Source: Spongiivirga sp046524175
Lineage (GTDB): Bacteria > Bacteroidota > Bacteroidia > Flavobacteriales > Flavobacteriaceae
Assembly (NCBI RefSeq): GCF_046524175.1
Contig: NZ_JBEFZF010000004.1
Coordinates: 310,001 to 374,000 of the forward strand
Length of the DNA stretch: 64,000 nt
Direction: 5' to 3'
The position numbers and the translations under genes are program-made. Positions 32,608 through 42,397 of this stretch are shown here, piece after piece. The notes below the pieces were generated by a model. It saw only the letters and a list, made by a program, of their open reading frames with translations, was not told the DNA's origin and did not search any database. Numbering within the stretch: position 1 is the first letter of the stretch; each line of letters begins with the position of its first letter.

Positions 32608-34004
32608 TTTCTCATGGAATTTAAGTCACATTGAATTTTTTTCATGCTCGGTTCATCAAGTTTGTATAGCATAACAAAAGTTGCAGCAATGATTCCTGCT
32701 ACACCGGCAAATACACTAATCATCAAACGAATACCCATTACGGTAGATTCAGTTTGTTCAGCATTGGCCTCAAAACCGAGATAAGAAAGAATCCATCCAG
32801 TAAGTGCACCGCCAATTGTCCATCCAAATTTCTGAGACATAGAAGAAGATGAAAATATTAGTCCCGTGGACCGCTTGCCATTTTTCCATTCAGAATAATC
32901 GGCAATATCAGCATACATGGCCCAGAGAAGTGGCATGACAATACCTGCGGAAATACCGATGAGAATATTTAACCCGAAAATAGCGATAAGCTGATGCGGC
33001 TCTAAAAAATAGAATGCAATACTTAGTATTGATGAAACCAATATGGAATAAAAAAATGCTTTTTTCTTACCTATTCTGAAAGCCAGCGGTTTAGCCAATA
33101 TAACACCTATAATATTGGTTCCGACCCATACAGAAAGATAGGCAGAGGCTAGCACGTCATGAGAAAAATTATAAGTTGTGCCAAAAAGTGCTAGTGTTTG
33201 ATCCTCAATAAAATATTTAAAGTAATATAATGTAGTGCCGTCTCTAAGGGTATTGAAAATATTATTGAAAACAGCGGCACCCAAAAGAATAAGCCAAGGG
33301 CCATTTTTTATTAGATTCACGATATCTACCGTTAATGAACTTTTTTCCTCTTTTGGAGGTTCAAGTCGTTCTTTGGTCCCCAAAAAAGTCACAATAAATA
33401 GCAGCGCTGCAAGTACTCCAAAAATAATGATCGCATATTGATACCCTTTTCCATAATCAATGCTATTTGTGCTGTTGCTGCCAAAAAAGTCTACTAAATA
33501 ATTAGCAGTCAAGGTCACAAAAAGCCCCCCAGAAAAAGCTCCTATTAGGCGCCATGAGGCTAACGAGGTTCGCTCTCCAATATTACTAGTCATCACGGCC
33601 ATAAGTGAGGCATATGGAACATTGACACCGGTGTATACCATCATCATTAACGAATAAGTGATATAGGCATATACTACCTTACCGGTTTCTGACAAGTCAG
33701 GATTGCTAAATGTAAGCACTCCGATTATTGCAAAAGGAATAGCGAGGTATAAAAGATAGGGTCTAAACTTACCCCAACGTGTTTTGGTCCTGTCACATAT
33801 GATGCCCATTATGGGGTCATTAGCAGCATCCCAGATTCGGGTAACTAGGAACATGGTACCAACGGTAGCGGCCGAAATGCCAAAAACATCTGTATAAAAA
33901 AAAAGAAGAAACATTGAAAAAAGTTTCCAAAACATGGAGGATGCAAAATCACCAGCACCGTAGGCGATTTTTTCATTTAATCCAATCGTTACATTACTCT
34001 CCAT
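32604..34004 (-). CDS. GPH-family sugar:cation symporter (MFS)
   Basis: 466 residues with about 12 transmembrane helices. EKIAYGAGDFASSMFWKLFS, RIWDAANDPIMGIICDRTKTRWGKFRPYLL and the second-half ADIADYSEWKNGKRSTGLIFS are the melibiose/glycoside-pentoside-hexuronide symporter signatures. It is first in the MFS-GH130-AraC unit, so it probably imports the disaccharide used by the phosphorylase. The upstream region (34005-34173) is shared with the divergent dioxygenase gene and contains CAAATTTG, a near -7 box. Confidence 0.92.
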   Translation of the reverse strand: MESNVTIGLNEKIAYGAGDFASSMFWKLFSMFLLFFYTDVFGISAATVGTMFLVTRIWDAANDPIMGIICDRTKTRWGKFRPYLLYLAIPFAIIGVLTFSNPDLSETGKVVYAYITYSLMMMVYTGVNVPYASLMAVMTSNIGERTSLASWRLIGAFSGGLFVTLTANYLVDFFGSNSTNSIDYGKGYQYAIIIFGVLAALLFIVTFLGTKERLEPPKEEKSSLTVDIVNLIKNGPWLILLGAAVFNNIFNTLRDGTTLYYFKYFIEDQTLALFGTTYNFSHDVLASAYLSVWVGTNIIGVILAKPLAFRIGKKKAFFYSILVSSILSIAFYFLEPHQLIAIFGLNILIGISAGIVMPLLWAMYADIADYSEWKNGKRSTGLIFSSSSMSQKFGWTIGGALTGWILSYLGFEANAEQTESTVMGIRLMISVFAGVAGIIAATFVMLYKLDEPSMKKIQCDLNSMRK

Positions 34005-34173
34005 TGCGTGTTTTTTATACTATTATGAATTTTAAAATGGTAAATATGGATATAATAAATCATAAAAAAGCAATTTATTCAAAATACTATAAAAAATTGA
34101 TGGTATAGATCAAATTTGCATGAAGATTAATTATGAATTTTGTTTTATGCGAAATTCAATATAAAGTAACATA

Positions 34174-34935
34174 ATGACAACTATAGGAACCGACAATAGA
34201 TTAAATAGAGAACAGATTGAATTTTATAGAAAAAATGGGTACTTGTTACCCAATGAATTGCTTTTCTCTCCACAGAAGCAACAGCAATTAACAGCAATTT
34301 TTGAGGAGCACTTAAAACATAAGGGCAAAAAGCTATCTGATGAGTTGGATACTCCGCACTTTCGTGATCAACGTCTTTTAAAATTTCTGCTGGCTCCCGA
34401 AGTTTTAGATGTAGTTGAAAGTCTAATCGGGTCGAATATAGGTCTTTTTAGTAGTCATTTTATATCTAAAGAACCGGGCAAGGGGAGACGTACCCCCTGG
34501 CATGAGGATAGTGCTTACTGGGAAGGTAAATTTGACGAACTAAACAAAATAGTTACTATCTGGTTGGCTATAGACAATTCCAATATTTCAAATGGATGCA
34601 TGGGTGTGGTTCCCGGTACCCATAACAACGGATTTTCAGAATATGAGGAGGTAGCGGATGTCGAAAACAGCACATTTAGTACCGAGATTAAAAAGGGAAC
34701 TTTTAATTTGAATGATGTTGTGTGGTTTGAGTTGCAAAAAGGGCAGTATTCTGTTCACGATGCTCGAATTATTCATGGCGCCAATGCAAATACTTCTGAG
34801 AATAGAAGATGCGGTTACACTATGCGTTATTTTGCACTCGATATGAAGTTTGATGCTTCACATAATCCCAATCATAAATTATATCATGCAAGAGGTGAGA
34901 ATATTGTGAACAACCCCTTGATTTATTCGAGCTAA
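34174..34935 (+). CDS. Phytanoyl-CoA dioxygenase (PhyH) family protein
   Basis: 253-residue Fe(II)/2-oxoglutarate-dependent oxygenase. The facial triad is WHEDSAYW (H-x-D, about 108-115) and RIIHGANANTS (distal His), followed by RCGYTMRYFA, whose Arg binds 2-oxoglutarate. PGTHNNG is the usual motif before the distal His. It stands alone in the plus direction between two sugar operons. The substrate is unknown; PhyH genes recur in sugar-use loci of Bacteroidota, but a link to xylose or mannose is not proven. Confidence 0.87.
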   Translation: MTTIGTDNRLNREQIEFYRKNGYLLPNELLFSPQKQQQLTAIFEEHLKHKGKKLSDELDTPHFRDQRLLKFLLAPEVLDVVESLIGSNIGLFSSHFISKEPGKGRRTPWHEDSAYWEGKFDELNKIVTIWLAIDNSNISNGCMGVVPGTHNNGFSEYEEVADVENSTFSTEIKKGTFNLNDVVWFELQKGQYSVHDARIIHGANANTSENRRCGYTMRYFALDMKFDASHNPNHKLYHARGENIVNNPLIYSS

Positions 34936-34970
34936 GAATCGCTAATTAGTGTGAGTGAAAAAGTCTCGAA

Positions 34971-36638
34971 CTATCCTGTAAAGTACGTTAGTATTCCGAT
35001 CACAATGACCACCAACAAGACTGAGAGAATGACATCTATAGTATCATAACTTTTCTTAGCAATTGCTTTATCCTCGACACTCAAAGTACCAAATGACAAC
35101 CCTTTGATAGCTTGGTAATTTGGTGGATTTGTAGCTAGGGATACACTTATGCACAGTCCAACTGAAAATATGAACATAAAAATAGCCATATGGGCAAAGT
35201 TGATGGTAGCAAAGATATAGGCAAAACCAAAAGCGATTTGCTCACCCGTTTGCTTGAAATGTTCAATTTCTGGTTGATACGCAATCTCGCTAGTTAACCT
35301 AGCAATTAATAGCACCAAACCTGCTAAAAGGGTTGTGATTGCAGCTTTGGAATTTACACGTTTCCATATAATTCCTAAAAGAAATACTGTGGTTACCGGA
35401 GGTGCAATGTATGATTGTACATTCTGAAGGTATTGATACATGACACCGCCTCCAATTTTTTCCATCACTGGAATCCAAAAAATCCCTAAAACCACGATAA
35501 ATGCAGTTGCTATTTTGCCGGTTTTTAATAGTTGCTTTTCATCCTTATGAGGCTTTAATTTTTTATAAATATCAATAGTGAAAATGGTCGAACATGAATT
35601 AAATACCGAGGCTAGTGAACTCATTAATGCCGCTATTAATCCTCCAGCCACTAGTCCTTTTAACCCCACTGGCAATAACGTTTTAACCAACATTGGGAAT
35701 GCACGATCAGCTTTTTCAACACTAAATAGTTCTGGGTTTTTTATGGTTAACGCAAAAGCAATAATTCCTGGAATCAGAAAAATGAATATTGGAAGCAATT
35801 TTAAGTAAGCCCCGAAGATCGCACCACGACGTCCTATTTTAATATTATTGGCAGCCAGTGTGCGTTGCACAATGTATTGATCAGTACACCAGTACCATAT
35901 TCCAACAATAGTACCGCCAATGAGTAGCCCAGTCCATGGAAAATCAGGGTCGGTCATTGGGCGCCACATATTAAAGTGTTGCGGACTCACTTCTTTTACC
36001 GTATCAGCCATTACGGTCCATCCGCCAACTTCTTGAAGTCCAAGAAAGGTGATAATAAGTGATCCAACAATAAGTATAACAGTTTGTAAGGTCTCTGTAT
36101 AAATAACAGCTTTCATCCCACCAATAATTGTATAGATACCCGTAAAAATGACAATACCAATAGCACCACCCCAAAAGGAAACACCTAATAATTCAGAGAC
36201 TACAATGCCTCCAGCATAAATGGTTACAGAAACTTTAGTAATTACATATCCTACTAATGAAAAAACGGATAAGAACCATCTTGATCTGCTGTCAAAACGT
36301 TTCTCAAGAAATTCAGGCATGGTGAATGCACCACTTCTAATATAAAAAGGAAGGAATAACCATCCTAAAAGTAATACTATCCATGCGTGCAACTCGTAAT
36401 GTGCCATGGGAGTTCCAGATTCGAATCCTGTACCGGCCAATCCTACAACATGTTCTGAACCGATATTGGATGCAAAAATAGATGCCCCAATCACAAACCA
36501 ACCTACGTTGCGTCCTGCTAGAAAGTAATCTTCTGTATTCTTATTTTTCTGCAGAATTACCCATACTGCTACTCCTACTAAGGCCAAGAAATAAATGCCC
36601 AGAACAATCCAATCACCAAATTCTAAAACCGACTCCAT
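34971..36638 (-). CDS. Sodium/sugar symporter (SSS/SGLT family)
   Basis: 555 residues with about 14 helices. FLAGRNVGWFVIGASIFASNIGSEHVVGL is the SGLT signature, and IWYWCTDQYIVQR and GLIAALMSSLASVFNSCSTIF are the other family blocks, including the Na2-site serines. It is the last gene of the GH5-GH3-xylB-xylA run, starting 6 nt after the xylA stop, so xylose or a xyloside is the likely substrate. Confidence 0.92.
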   Translation of the reverse strand: MESVLEFGDWIVLGIYFLALVGVAVWVILQKNKNTEDYFLAGRNVGWFVIGASIFASNIGSEHVVGLAGTGFESGTPMAHYELHAWIVLLLGWLFLPFYIRSGAFTMPEFLEKRFDSRSRWFLSVFSLVGYVITKVSVTIYAGGIVVSELLGVSFWGGAIGIVIFTGIYTIIGGMKAVIYTETLQTVILIVGSLIITFLGLQEVGGWTVMADTVKEVSPQHFNMWRPMTDPDFPWTGLLIGGTIVGIWYWCTDQYIVQRTLAANNIKIGRRGAIFGAYLKLLPIFIFLIPGIIAFALTIKNPELFSVEKADRAFPMLVKTLLPVGLKGLVAGGLIAALMSSLASVFNSCSTIFTIDIYKKLKPHKDEKQLLKTGKIATAFIVVLGIFWIPVMEKIGGGVMYQYLQNVQSYIAPPVTTVFLLGIIWKRVNSKAAITTLLAGLVLLIARLTSEIAYQPEIEHFKQTGEQIAFGFAYIFATINFAHMAIFMFIFSVGLCISVSLATNPPNYQAIKGLSFGTLSVEDKAIAKKSYDTIDVILSVLLVVIVIGILTYFTG

Positions 36639-36644
36639 ATTTCG

Positions 36645-37967
36645 TTAAATGTATTGGTTGATAATGTTTTCAAACAATTCTTGTTTACCGCTTACAAGTG
36701 GTAATTCACCATTTTCTCTAGCGATATCGTACAATTGATTGAAATCAAGGGAGCCTTGTTCAAATGCTTTTCCAGAGCCGTTATCGAACGAAGCGTATCT
36801 TTCCGCTCTTAACTTATTGTAGTTAGACGAAGAAGCTATTTTATCTGCGGTAATTAATGCACGGGCAAAAACATCGGCACCGCCTATATGTGCTAAAAAG
36901 ATATCTTCAATATCCGTAGAGTTTCTTCTTATTTTGGCGTCAAAATTGATTCCGCCTCCTTGTAAGCCTCCTGCCTCTAAAAATACCAACATGGCTTCGG
37001 TCACTTCGTATATGTTATTTGGGAACTGATCGGTGTCCCAACCGTTTTGATAATCACCGCGATTGGCATCGATACTACCTAACATACCGGCATCCGCGGC
37101 TACCTGTAATTCATGTTGAAATGTATGTTGCGCTAGTGTAGCATGATTTACCTCAATATTAATTTTAAAGTCTTTTTCTAATCCGTATTGCCTTAAAAAC
37201 GCAATAGATGTTGCTGTATCAAAATCATACTGATGTTTCATCGGCTCCATAGGTTTGGGTTCAATGAAAAAAGTACCTTCAAAGCCTTGAGTCCTCGCGT
37301 AATCTCGAGCTTTTGCTAAAAACATCGCCATATGATCTTGTTCCCGTTTCATGTTGGTATTGAGCAGACTCATATACCCTTCACGACCACCCCAGAAAAC
37401 ATAGTTCTCACCACCTAGTTCAATCGTAGCATCTAATGCTAATTTTACCTGTCCTGCAGCTCTGGCTACTACATTGAATTCCGGATTTGTAGCGGCTCCG
37501 TTCATGTATCTAGGGTTGGAAAAACAATTGGAAGTACCCCACAACAATTTGATACCGGAGTCCTGTTGTTTTTGCTTTAAATAAGAAACGATTTGTTGTA
37601 ATCGATGTTCTGATTCAGTGAATGATGACCCTTCTTGAATGAGATCATAGTCATGAAAACAATAGTAGTCAAACCCTAATTTGGAGATGAGTTCAAAAGC
37701 AGCGTCAGCTTTTTGCTTAGCCGCTTCTAAAGCGTCACCGGCAATATCCCATTGATGTTGTAATGTACCAGGACCAAAAGGGTCTGCACCTGTTCCACAA
37801 AACGAGTGCCAATAGGCGACAGCAAACTTAAAATGCTCTCGCATAGTTTTTCCTGCAATGATTTGATCAGGATTGTAATATTTGAATGCCAAAGGGTTAT
37901 CAGAATCTTTTCCTTCATACTTGATGGTATCAATCGATTTGAAATATGTATTGTTAGTGCTTGCCAT
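36645..37967 (-). CDS. xylA: Xylose isomerase
   Basis: Converts D-xylose to D-xylulose with two divalent metals in the cytoplasm. 440 residues with the hallmark strings AYWHSFCGTGADPFG, YYCFHDYDL (catalytic His and Asp), VFWGGREGYMSLLNTN, FFIEPKPMEPMKHQYD and GSIDANRGDYQNGWDTDQFP. Full length, class II type. It lies between xylB (12 nt upstream) and the symporter gene (6 nt downstream), forming one unit for xylose uptake and entry into the pentose phosphate pathway. Confidence 0.98.
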   Translation of the reverse strand: MASTNNTYFKSIDTIKYEGKDSDNPLAFKYYNPDQIIAGKTMREHFKFAVAYWHSFCGTGADPFGPGTLQHQWDIAGDALEAAKQKADAAFELISKLGFDYYCFHDYDLIQEGSSFTESEHRLQQIVSYLKQKQQDSGIKLLWGTSNCFSNPRYMNGAATNPEFNVVARAAGQVKLALDATIELGGENYVFWGGREGYMSLLNTNMKREQDHMAMFLAKARDYARTQGFEGTFFIEPKPMEPMKHQYDFDTATSIAFLRQYGLEKDFKINIEVNHATLAQHTFQHELQVAADAGMLGSIDANRGDYQNGWDTDQFPNNIYEVTEAMLVFLEAGGLQGGGINFDAKIRRNSTDIEDIFLAHIGGADVFARALITADKIASSSNYNKLRAERYASFDNGSGKAFEQGSLDFNQLYDIARENGELPLVSGKQELFENIINQYI

Positions 37968-37979
37968 TATGTTGTTTTC

Positions 37980-39464
37980 TTAATTTAAAATTTTGTGTAA
38001 TGTTGCCTTCCACCGCTCATAGGCCTTGGTGTAAACCGCCTTTTCTTTAATAGGTTTAAATGTTTTAAGATAGTCATTGTTAGTAACCACTGTACTAAAG
38101 TTGTCGAAGGCTTTATCTGCCATCCCCGCTGCTCGGGCGGCTCCAACAGCACCAGTGGTGTTGTATAATTCAATTTCTTGGTCAATTAGGGTAGCTACTG
38201 TATTTGAAAAGATAGAAGACCTAAATAGGTTATCGTTACCTGTTCTTATCAAATTGATAGGTGTATGATCGTTTTTTAAAATTTCCATACCGTATACAAA
38301 TGAAAAAGCGATTCCTTCAAGGGCGGCTCTACATATATGAGGTTGCGTATGTTTATTAAGATTGATGTTACTTAAGTGACTGCCAATAGTTTTATTGTCA
38401 AACATTCTTTCCGCACCATTTCCGAAAGGAATGAGCTGCAGATTATCTGCTCCTACAGGTACTTCCGCTGCGTGCGAATTCATTACTTCATAAGAATTCT
38501 TTGAGAGGTTTAAAATATCTTTCAGCCATCGGTATTGTATTCCTGCTCCATTAATGCAAAGTAATTTGCCTATTCTTGGTGCCGCCTCGGTATGATTAAC
38601 ATGAGCAAAATTATTCAGTTTTATACCTTCCGATGATTTCAGATTATCAGATATTGCATACAGCACTCCCGATGTACCACCAGTCGCTGCAACTTCACCT
38701 GGATTTAAAACATTAAGTGCCAAAGCATTATTAGGTTGGTCTCCCGCACGATATAGAATAGGAGTTCCTTTTCGTAAACCACTTTCCAAGGCACCTTTTT
38801 CAGAAACTTTTGATTGTACACTAAAGGTATCAACAACTTCAGGCACAAGCGAATGGTCAATTCCGTAATGGTCTAACACCTGTTTAGCGGGTTCAGAGCT
38901 CTTAAAATCCCAAAGCACTCCTTCAGAAAGGCCAGCTATTGTGGTATTTATTTCCCCTGAAAATTTATAAGCAATAAAATCACCAGGAAGCATGAACTTA
39001 TCAATTTTGTCATAGTTAGCAGGTTCATTTCTCTGCACCCATGCTAGTTTAGAGGCTGTAAAATTTGCAGGAGAATTTAGCATGTGTTCCATACATGTTG
39101 TTTCGCCGATTTGTTTAAAAGCCTCCTCGCCTAAAGAAACGGCTCGACTGTCACACCAAATGATAGCGTTTCTAATAACTTCTCCATCACTGTCGACCGT
39201 GACCAAACCATGCATTTGATACGCAATACCTACACCTTTTATTTGTTTGTTGGTTATGTTGTTTTCTTTTAAAAGACGTTTAGATGCGTTACATACATGG
39301 TTCCACCACATGTTGGGGTTTTGCTCTGCCCAAAGAGCATGATCACTTATTATTTGCATCTCTTTAGCAGGTTCTTGAATGGTACATACAGCCTTTGCAG
39401 TAATACCATCTACCAAAGAAGCCTTAACTGAAGAACTACCAATATCAAAACCGATATAAAACAT
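37980..39464 (-). CDS. xylB: Xylulokinase
   Basis: FGGY-family kinase making D-xylulose 5-phosphate. 494 residues: GFDIGSSSVKASLVDG at the N-terminal ATPase strand, GIAYQMHGLVTVD (substrate loop), MLPGDFIAYKFSGE, GRDxQ-like DQPNNALALNV with the catalytic Asp, GGTSG adenosine motif, and the C-terminal GAVGAARAAG. Followed by xylA 12 nt on. Separated from GH3 upstream by 71 nt without an obvious terminator, so read-through from the glycosidases is likely. Confidence 0.95.
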   Translation of the reverse strand: MFYIGFDIGSSSVKASLVDGITAKAVCTIQEPAKEMQIISDHALWAEQNPNMWWNHVCNASKRLLKENNITNKQIKGVGIAYQMHGLVTVDSDGEVIRNAIIWCDSRAVSLGEEAFKQIGETTCMEHMLNSPANFTASKLAWVQRNEPANYDKIDKFMLPGDFIAYKFSGEINTTIAGLSEGVLWDFKSSEPAKQVLDHYGIDHSLVPEVVDTFSVQSKVSEKGALESGLRKGTPILYRAGDQPNNALALNVLNPGEVAATGGTSGVLYAISDNLKSSEGIKLNNFAHVNHTEAAPRIGKLLCINGAGIQYRWLKDILNLSKNSYEVMNSHAAEVPVGADNLQLIPFGNGAERMFDNKTIGSHLSNINLNKHTQPHICRAALEGIAFSFVYGMEILKNDHTPINLIRTGNDNLFRSSIFSNTVATLIDQEIELYNTTGAVGAARAAGMADKAFDNFSTVVTNNDYLKTFKPIKEKAVYTKAYERWKATLHKILN

Positions 39465-39535
39465 TGTAGTTAGGTATTACTAATTGTTGCAGTTTCATTT
39501 TATATGTATGAAAATACTAAAAGAAAATAAGGAGA

Positions 39536-42190
39536 TTATAATTTTATGGGATTTCCGGAAATGGTGATATCTTCTACCACTACCTTAGCATCCCTAATTC
39601 GTGTTTCTGATGATTGTGCACCACCAGCTGAAATTTTGTATTCTCCGGGTTGTACTACCTTTTCTCCGTTATTATTAACAATACTTAGTTGATCTTTTTT
39701 AATAGTAAACGAGAGTGTTCTTTTTTCACCTGCTTTAAAATATGTTCTGTCGAAAGCGACCAGTGTTTTATGAGGGTTAAAAGAATCTGCATTTGGGTTT
39801 TCAATATATATCTGAACAACTTCTTCACCAGCTAGTGCCCCAATATTTTCGATATCGACAGTTATTTCAAGATTGTTACCTGATTCAATCTCATTAAGGA
39901 CTTTCAGATTACTATATTTAAATTTTGAATAGCTCAGGCCATAACCGAATTCATATAACGGGTCTCCCTTAAAGTAGCGATAGGTTTTTCCTTTCATGTC
40001 ATAATCGCTAAACGGCGGAATGTCGTTGATGTCCTTGTAGAAAGTTACCGGTAATCTTCCTGCCGGGTTGTAATCACCAAATATAACATCGGCGATAGCC
40101 GTACCTCCAGCTTGTCCGGGATACCATGCTTCGATAATAGATGCAACATTATCGTTTTCCCAATTAACAGAAAGTGCACTACCATTCAATAATACTAAAA
40201 CGGTAGGTTTGCCTAATGCATTTATTTTCTTTATCAAATCGGTTTGAGTTTTTGGAAGCTTTGTATGTACACGATCACCACCGGAGAATCCATCTACTTT
40301 AACCTTCATTTCTTCACCTTCTAAAAGCGGACTTATTCCCATACACAAAACAACCACATCAGCATCTTTTGCATTGGCAATAGCTTCTTGCTGTAAATTA
40401 TCGTTCGGTGATTCCCAAAGTAATCTCATGATTGCATGCTCGGTATTATCCTGAACACACTCAAAGCGAATCTTATATTGTTTACGAGCTTCTAGTTTGA
40501 CATATTCATATATTTTTTTAGGGTGATGTACATCATGACGCTCCATTAAAAGCTTATCATCTAAAAACAACTTCATTGAAGAGAATGCCTCACCACCTAA
40601 GGCATAATTTCCTGTTTTATCAACAGAAAGGATACCTGTCCATTTAACAGCGTATTGGTCATAGCTCATATCATCAAATGGGGGAGTGGTACGCCATGTA
40701 AAATCTACGGTCTTATCTACTCTAGCGTGTTTCGGATTTCCTTCAAATGAAACATTGTCGTAGTACTCACCTTTTAATCCATTAACTTCTAAAGTACTGT
40801 CTGTAAATAATACCGATTCGGGCATAGCTTCGAATACTGGAAGTCCTTCTGCTAACTTACAACCTACTGCATACGTGATCTCGGCATTTGGTAGTTTTTG
40901 TTTTATTCCCGCCAAAGGGGTAATCGGTACTGTTGGATATCCGTTGTAGTTTCCTAATAACACCTCTAGATCATCAGCATTTGAACCAATCACGGCAACT
41001 TTTGTTACATCATTTTTATTTAGTGGAAGCAGATTATTTTCATTTTTAAGAAGCACTATTGATTTGCGTGCAGTCACTAATGCTGCCAGACGATGCTTTT
41101 CAGAATCAACAACGTCAAAAGGAATATGTTCATATTTAATAGCACCTTCAGGGGCAAACAAGCCAAGTTTTAATCGTGCAATTAATAATCGTTCAAGTGA
41201 CACATCTAGTTCTGCTTCAGTAATCAAACCATCTTTGACCGCTGCTACTAAGGCAGGATACGAATCGCCACAATTTAAATCCGTACCAGCTTTTACTGCC
41301 ACAGCAGAAGCTTCTTTCGCATCTGCACTTATTTCATGTGCTCCTTGATTATAAAAATCTTTAATTGCCCAACAGTCAGAAACGACATAGCCATTAAAAC
41401 CCCAGTCGTCGCGTAACAGATTATTTAGTTCCTTGTTTCCACAACAGGGTTCTCCGTTATAGCTATTATAGGCACACATGATGGAATAAACCCCTGCTTC
41501 TTTCACTACTTTTTCAAAATGTGGGCTATACGTATTTAAAAAATCTTGTGGGCTAGGCACTGCATTAAAACTATGTCGATCTGCCTCCGGTCCGCTATGC
41601 ACGGCAAAGTGTTTAGCAGTGGCAACCAATTTCAAATAATTTGGGTCATCACCTTGTAGCCCTTTAATAAATCGTACTGCTAGTTCTCCTGCCAGATAAG
41701 GATCTTCACCATATGTTTCCATGCCACGGCCCCATCTAGGATCACGAAAAATATTAATATTCGGTGTCCAATACGTCAGGCCTTGATAAATACCGCGCTT
41801 GCCTCTAGAAGCAAATTCATGGTGCTTTGCCCGGGCTTCATCTGATATAATGGCTGATATCTCTGACATTTGATTTTTGTCAAATGTTGCTGCCAAACCA
41901 ATGGCCTGTGGAAATACCGTAGCCTTTCCGGCACGACCAACACCATGCAAGCATTCATTCCACCAGTTGTACTCCGGTATATCAAGCCGCTTTATTGCGG
42001 GCGACTCATAACTCATTTGTGATACCTTTTCTTCTAAGGTCATTGCCGCAATAAGTTCTTTTGCTTTTTGCTCAAAATTAATTGTAGGTGTATTTTCTTC
42101 CACTTTTGTTTTTGTATCAGATGAAGAATTAGAACATCCGAGGACAACAAATAAGACAGTTATTAATACGATGTATTTAATTGCATTCAT
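39536..42190 (-). CDS. GH3 beta-glycosidase with inserted PA14 domain, lipoprotein
   Basis: 884 residues. The N-terminal signal with VVLGC is a lipobox (Cys19). The GH3 TIM-barrel has GRGMETYGEDPYLAG, ATAKHFAVHSGPEADRH and the nucleophile Asp in GYVVSDCWAI. A PA14 module (about 470-600, KGEYYDNVSFEGNPK to LLWESPND) interrupts the alpha/beta sandwich, which resumes with ADVVVLCMGISPLLEGEE. The fibronectin III-like domain closes the protein. Similar domain order is seen in beta-xylosidases and beta-glucosidases of Bacteroidota; the xylAB neighbours favour release of xylose. Surface or periplasmic location. Confidence 0.92.
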   Translation of the reverse strand: MNAIKYIVLITVLFVVLGCSNSSSDTKTKVEENTPTINFEQKAKELIAAMTLEEKVSQMSYESPAIKRLDIPEYNWWNECLHGVGRAGKATVFPQAIGLAATFDKNQMSEISAIISDEARAKHHEFASRGKRGIYQGLTYWTPNINIFRDPRWGRGMETYGEDPYLAGELAVRFIKGLQGDDPNYLKLVATAKHFAVHSGPEADRHSFNAVPSPQDFLNTYSPHFEKVVKEAGVYSIMCAYNSYNGEPCCGNKELNNLLRDDWGFNGYVVSDCWAIKDFYNQGAHEISADAKEASAVAVKAGTDLNCGDSYPALVAAVKDGLITEAELDVSLERLLIARLKLGLFAPEGAIKYEHIPFDVVDSEKHRLAALVTARKSIVLLKNENNLLPLNKNDVTKVAVIGSNADDLEVLLGNYNGYPTVPITPLAGIKQKLPNAEITYAVGCKLAEGLPVFEAMPESVLFTDSTLEVNGLKGEYYDNVSFEGNPKHARVDKTVDFTWRTTPPFDDMSYDQYAVKWTGILSVDKTGNYALGGEAFSSMKLFLDDKLLMERHDVHHPKKIYEYVKLEARKQYKIRFECVQDNTEHAIMRLLWESPNDNLQQEAIANAKDADVVVLCMGISPLLEGEEMKVKVDGFSGGDRVHTKLPKTQTDLIKKINALGKPTVLVLLNGSALSVNWENDNVASIIEAWYPGQAGGTAIADVIFGDYNPAGRLPVTFYKDINDIPPFSDYDMKGKTYRYFKGDPLYEFGYGLSYSKFKYSNLKVLNEIESGNNLEITVDIENIGALAGEEVVQIYIENPNADSFNPHKTLVAFDRTYFKAGEKRTLSFTIKKDQLSIVNNNGEKVVQPGEYKISAGGAQSSETRIRDAKVVVEDITISGNPIKL

Positions 42191-42270
42191 TTAGGTTAGT
42201 TATAAACAGTTAGGATATAGATATTATTCAGCGTTCATTTCGTCTATCGATCAGGTAATTTAAATAAAGC

Positions 42271-42288
42271 ATACCGCTCCTTCGGTAT
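42271..42288 (-). terminator. Weak hairpin between GH5 and GH3 genes
   Basis: ATACCG/CGGTAT arms with a 6-nt loop, followed on the minus strand by a T-rich stretch. It may partly stop transcription from GH5 before GH3. The rest of the 207-nt gap shows nothing definite. Confidence 0.4.
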
Positions 42289-42397
42289 AAAACAGTTTAC
42301 GTTTTTACCCGTTTTAATCGAAATGAAGAAAACTTAAGTTAATGATTTATAAGCAAACACCAAGATTATCTTGATATCACTACTATATTATGAAGGG

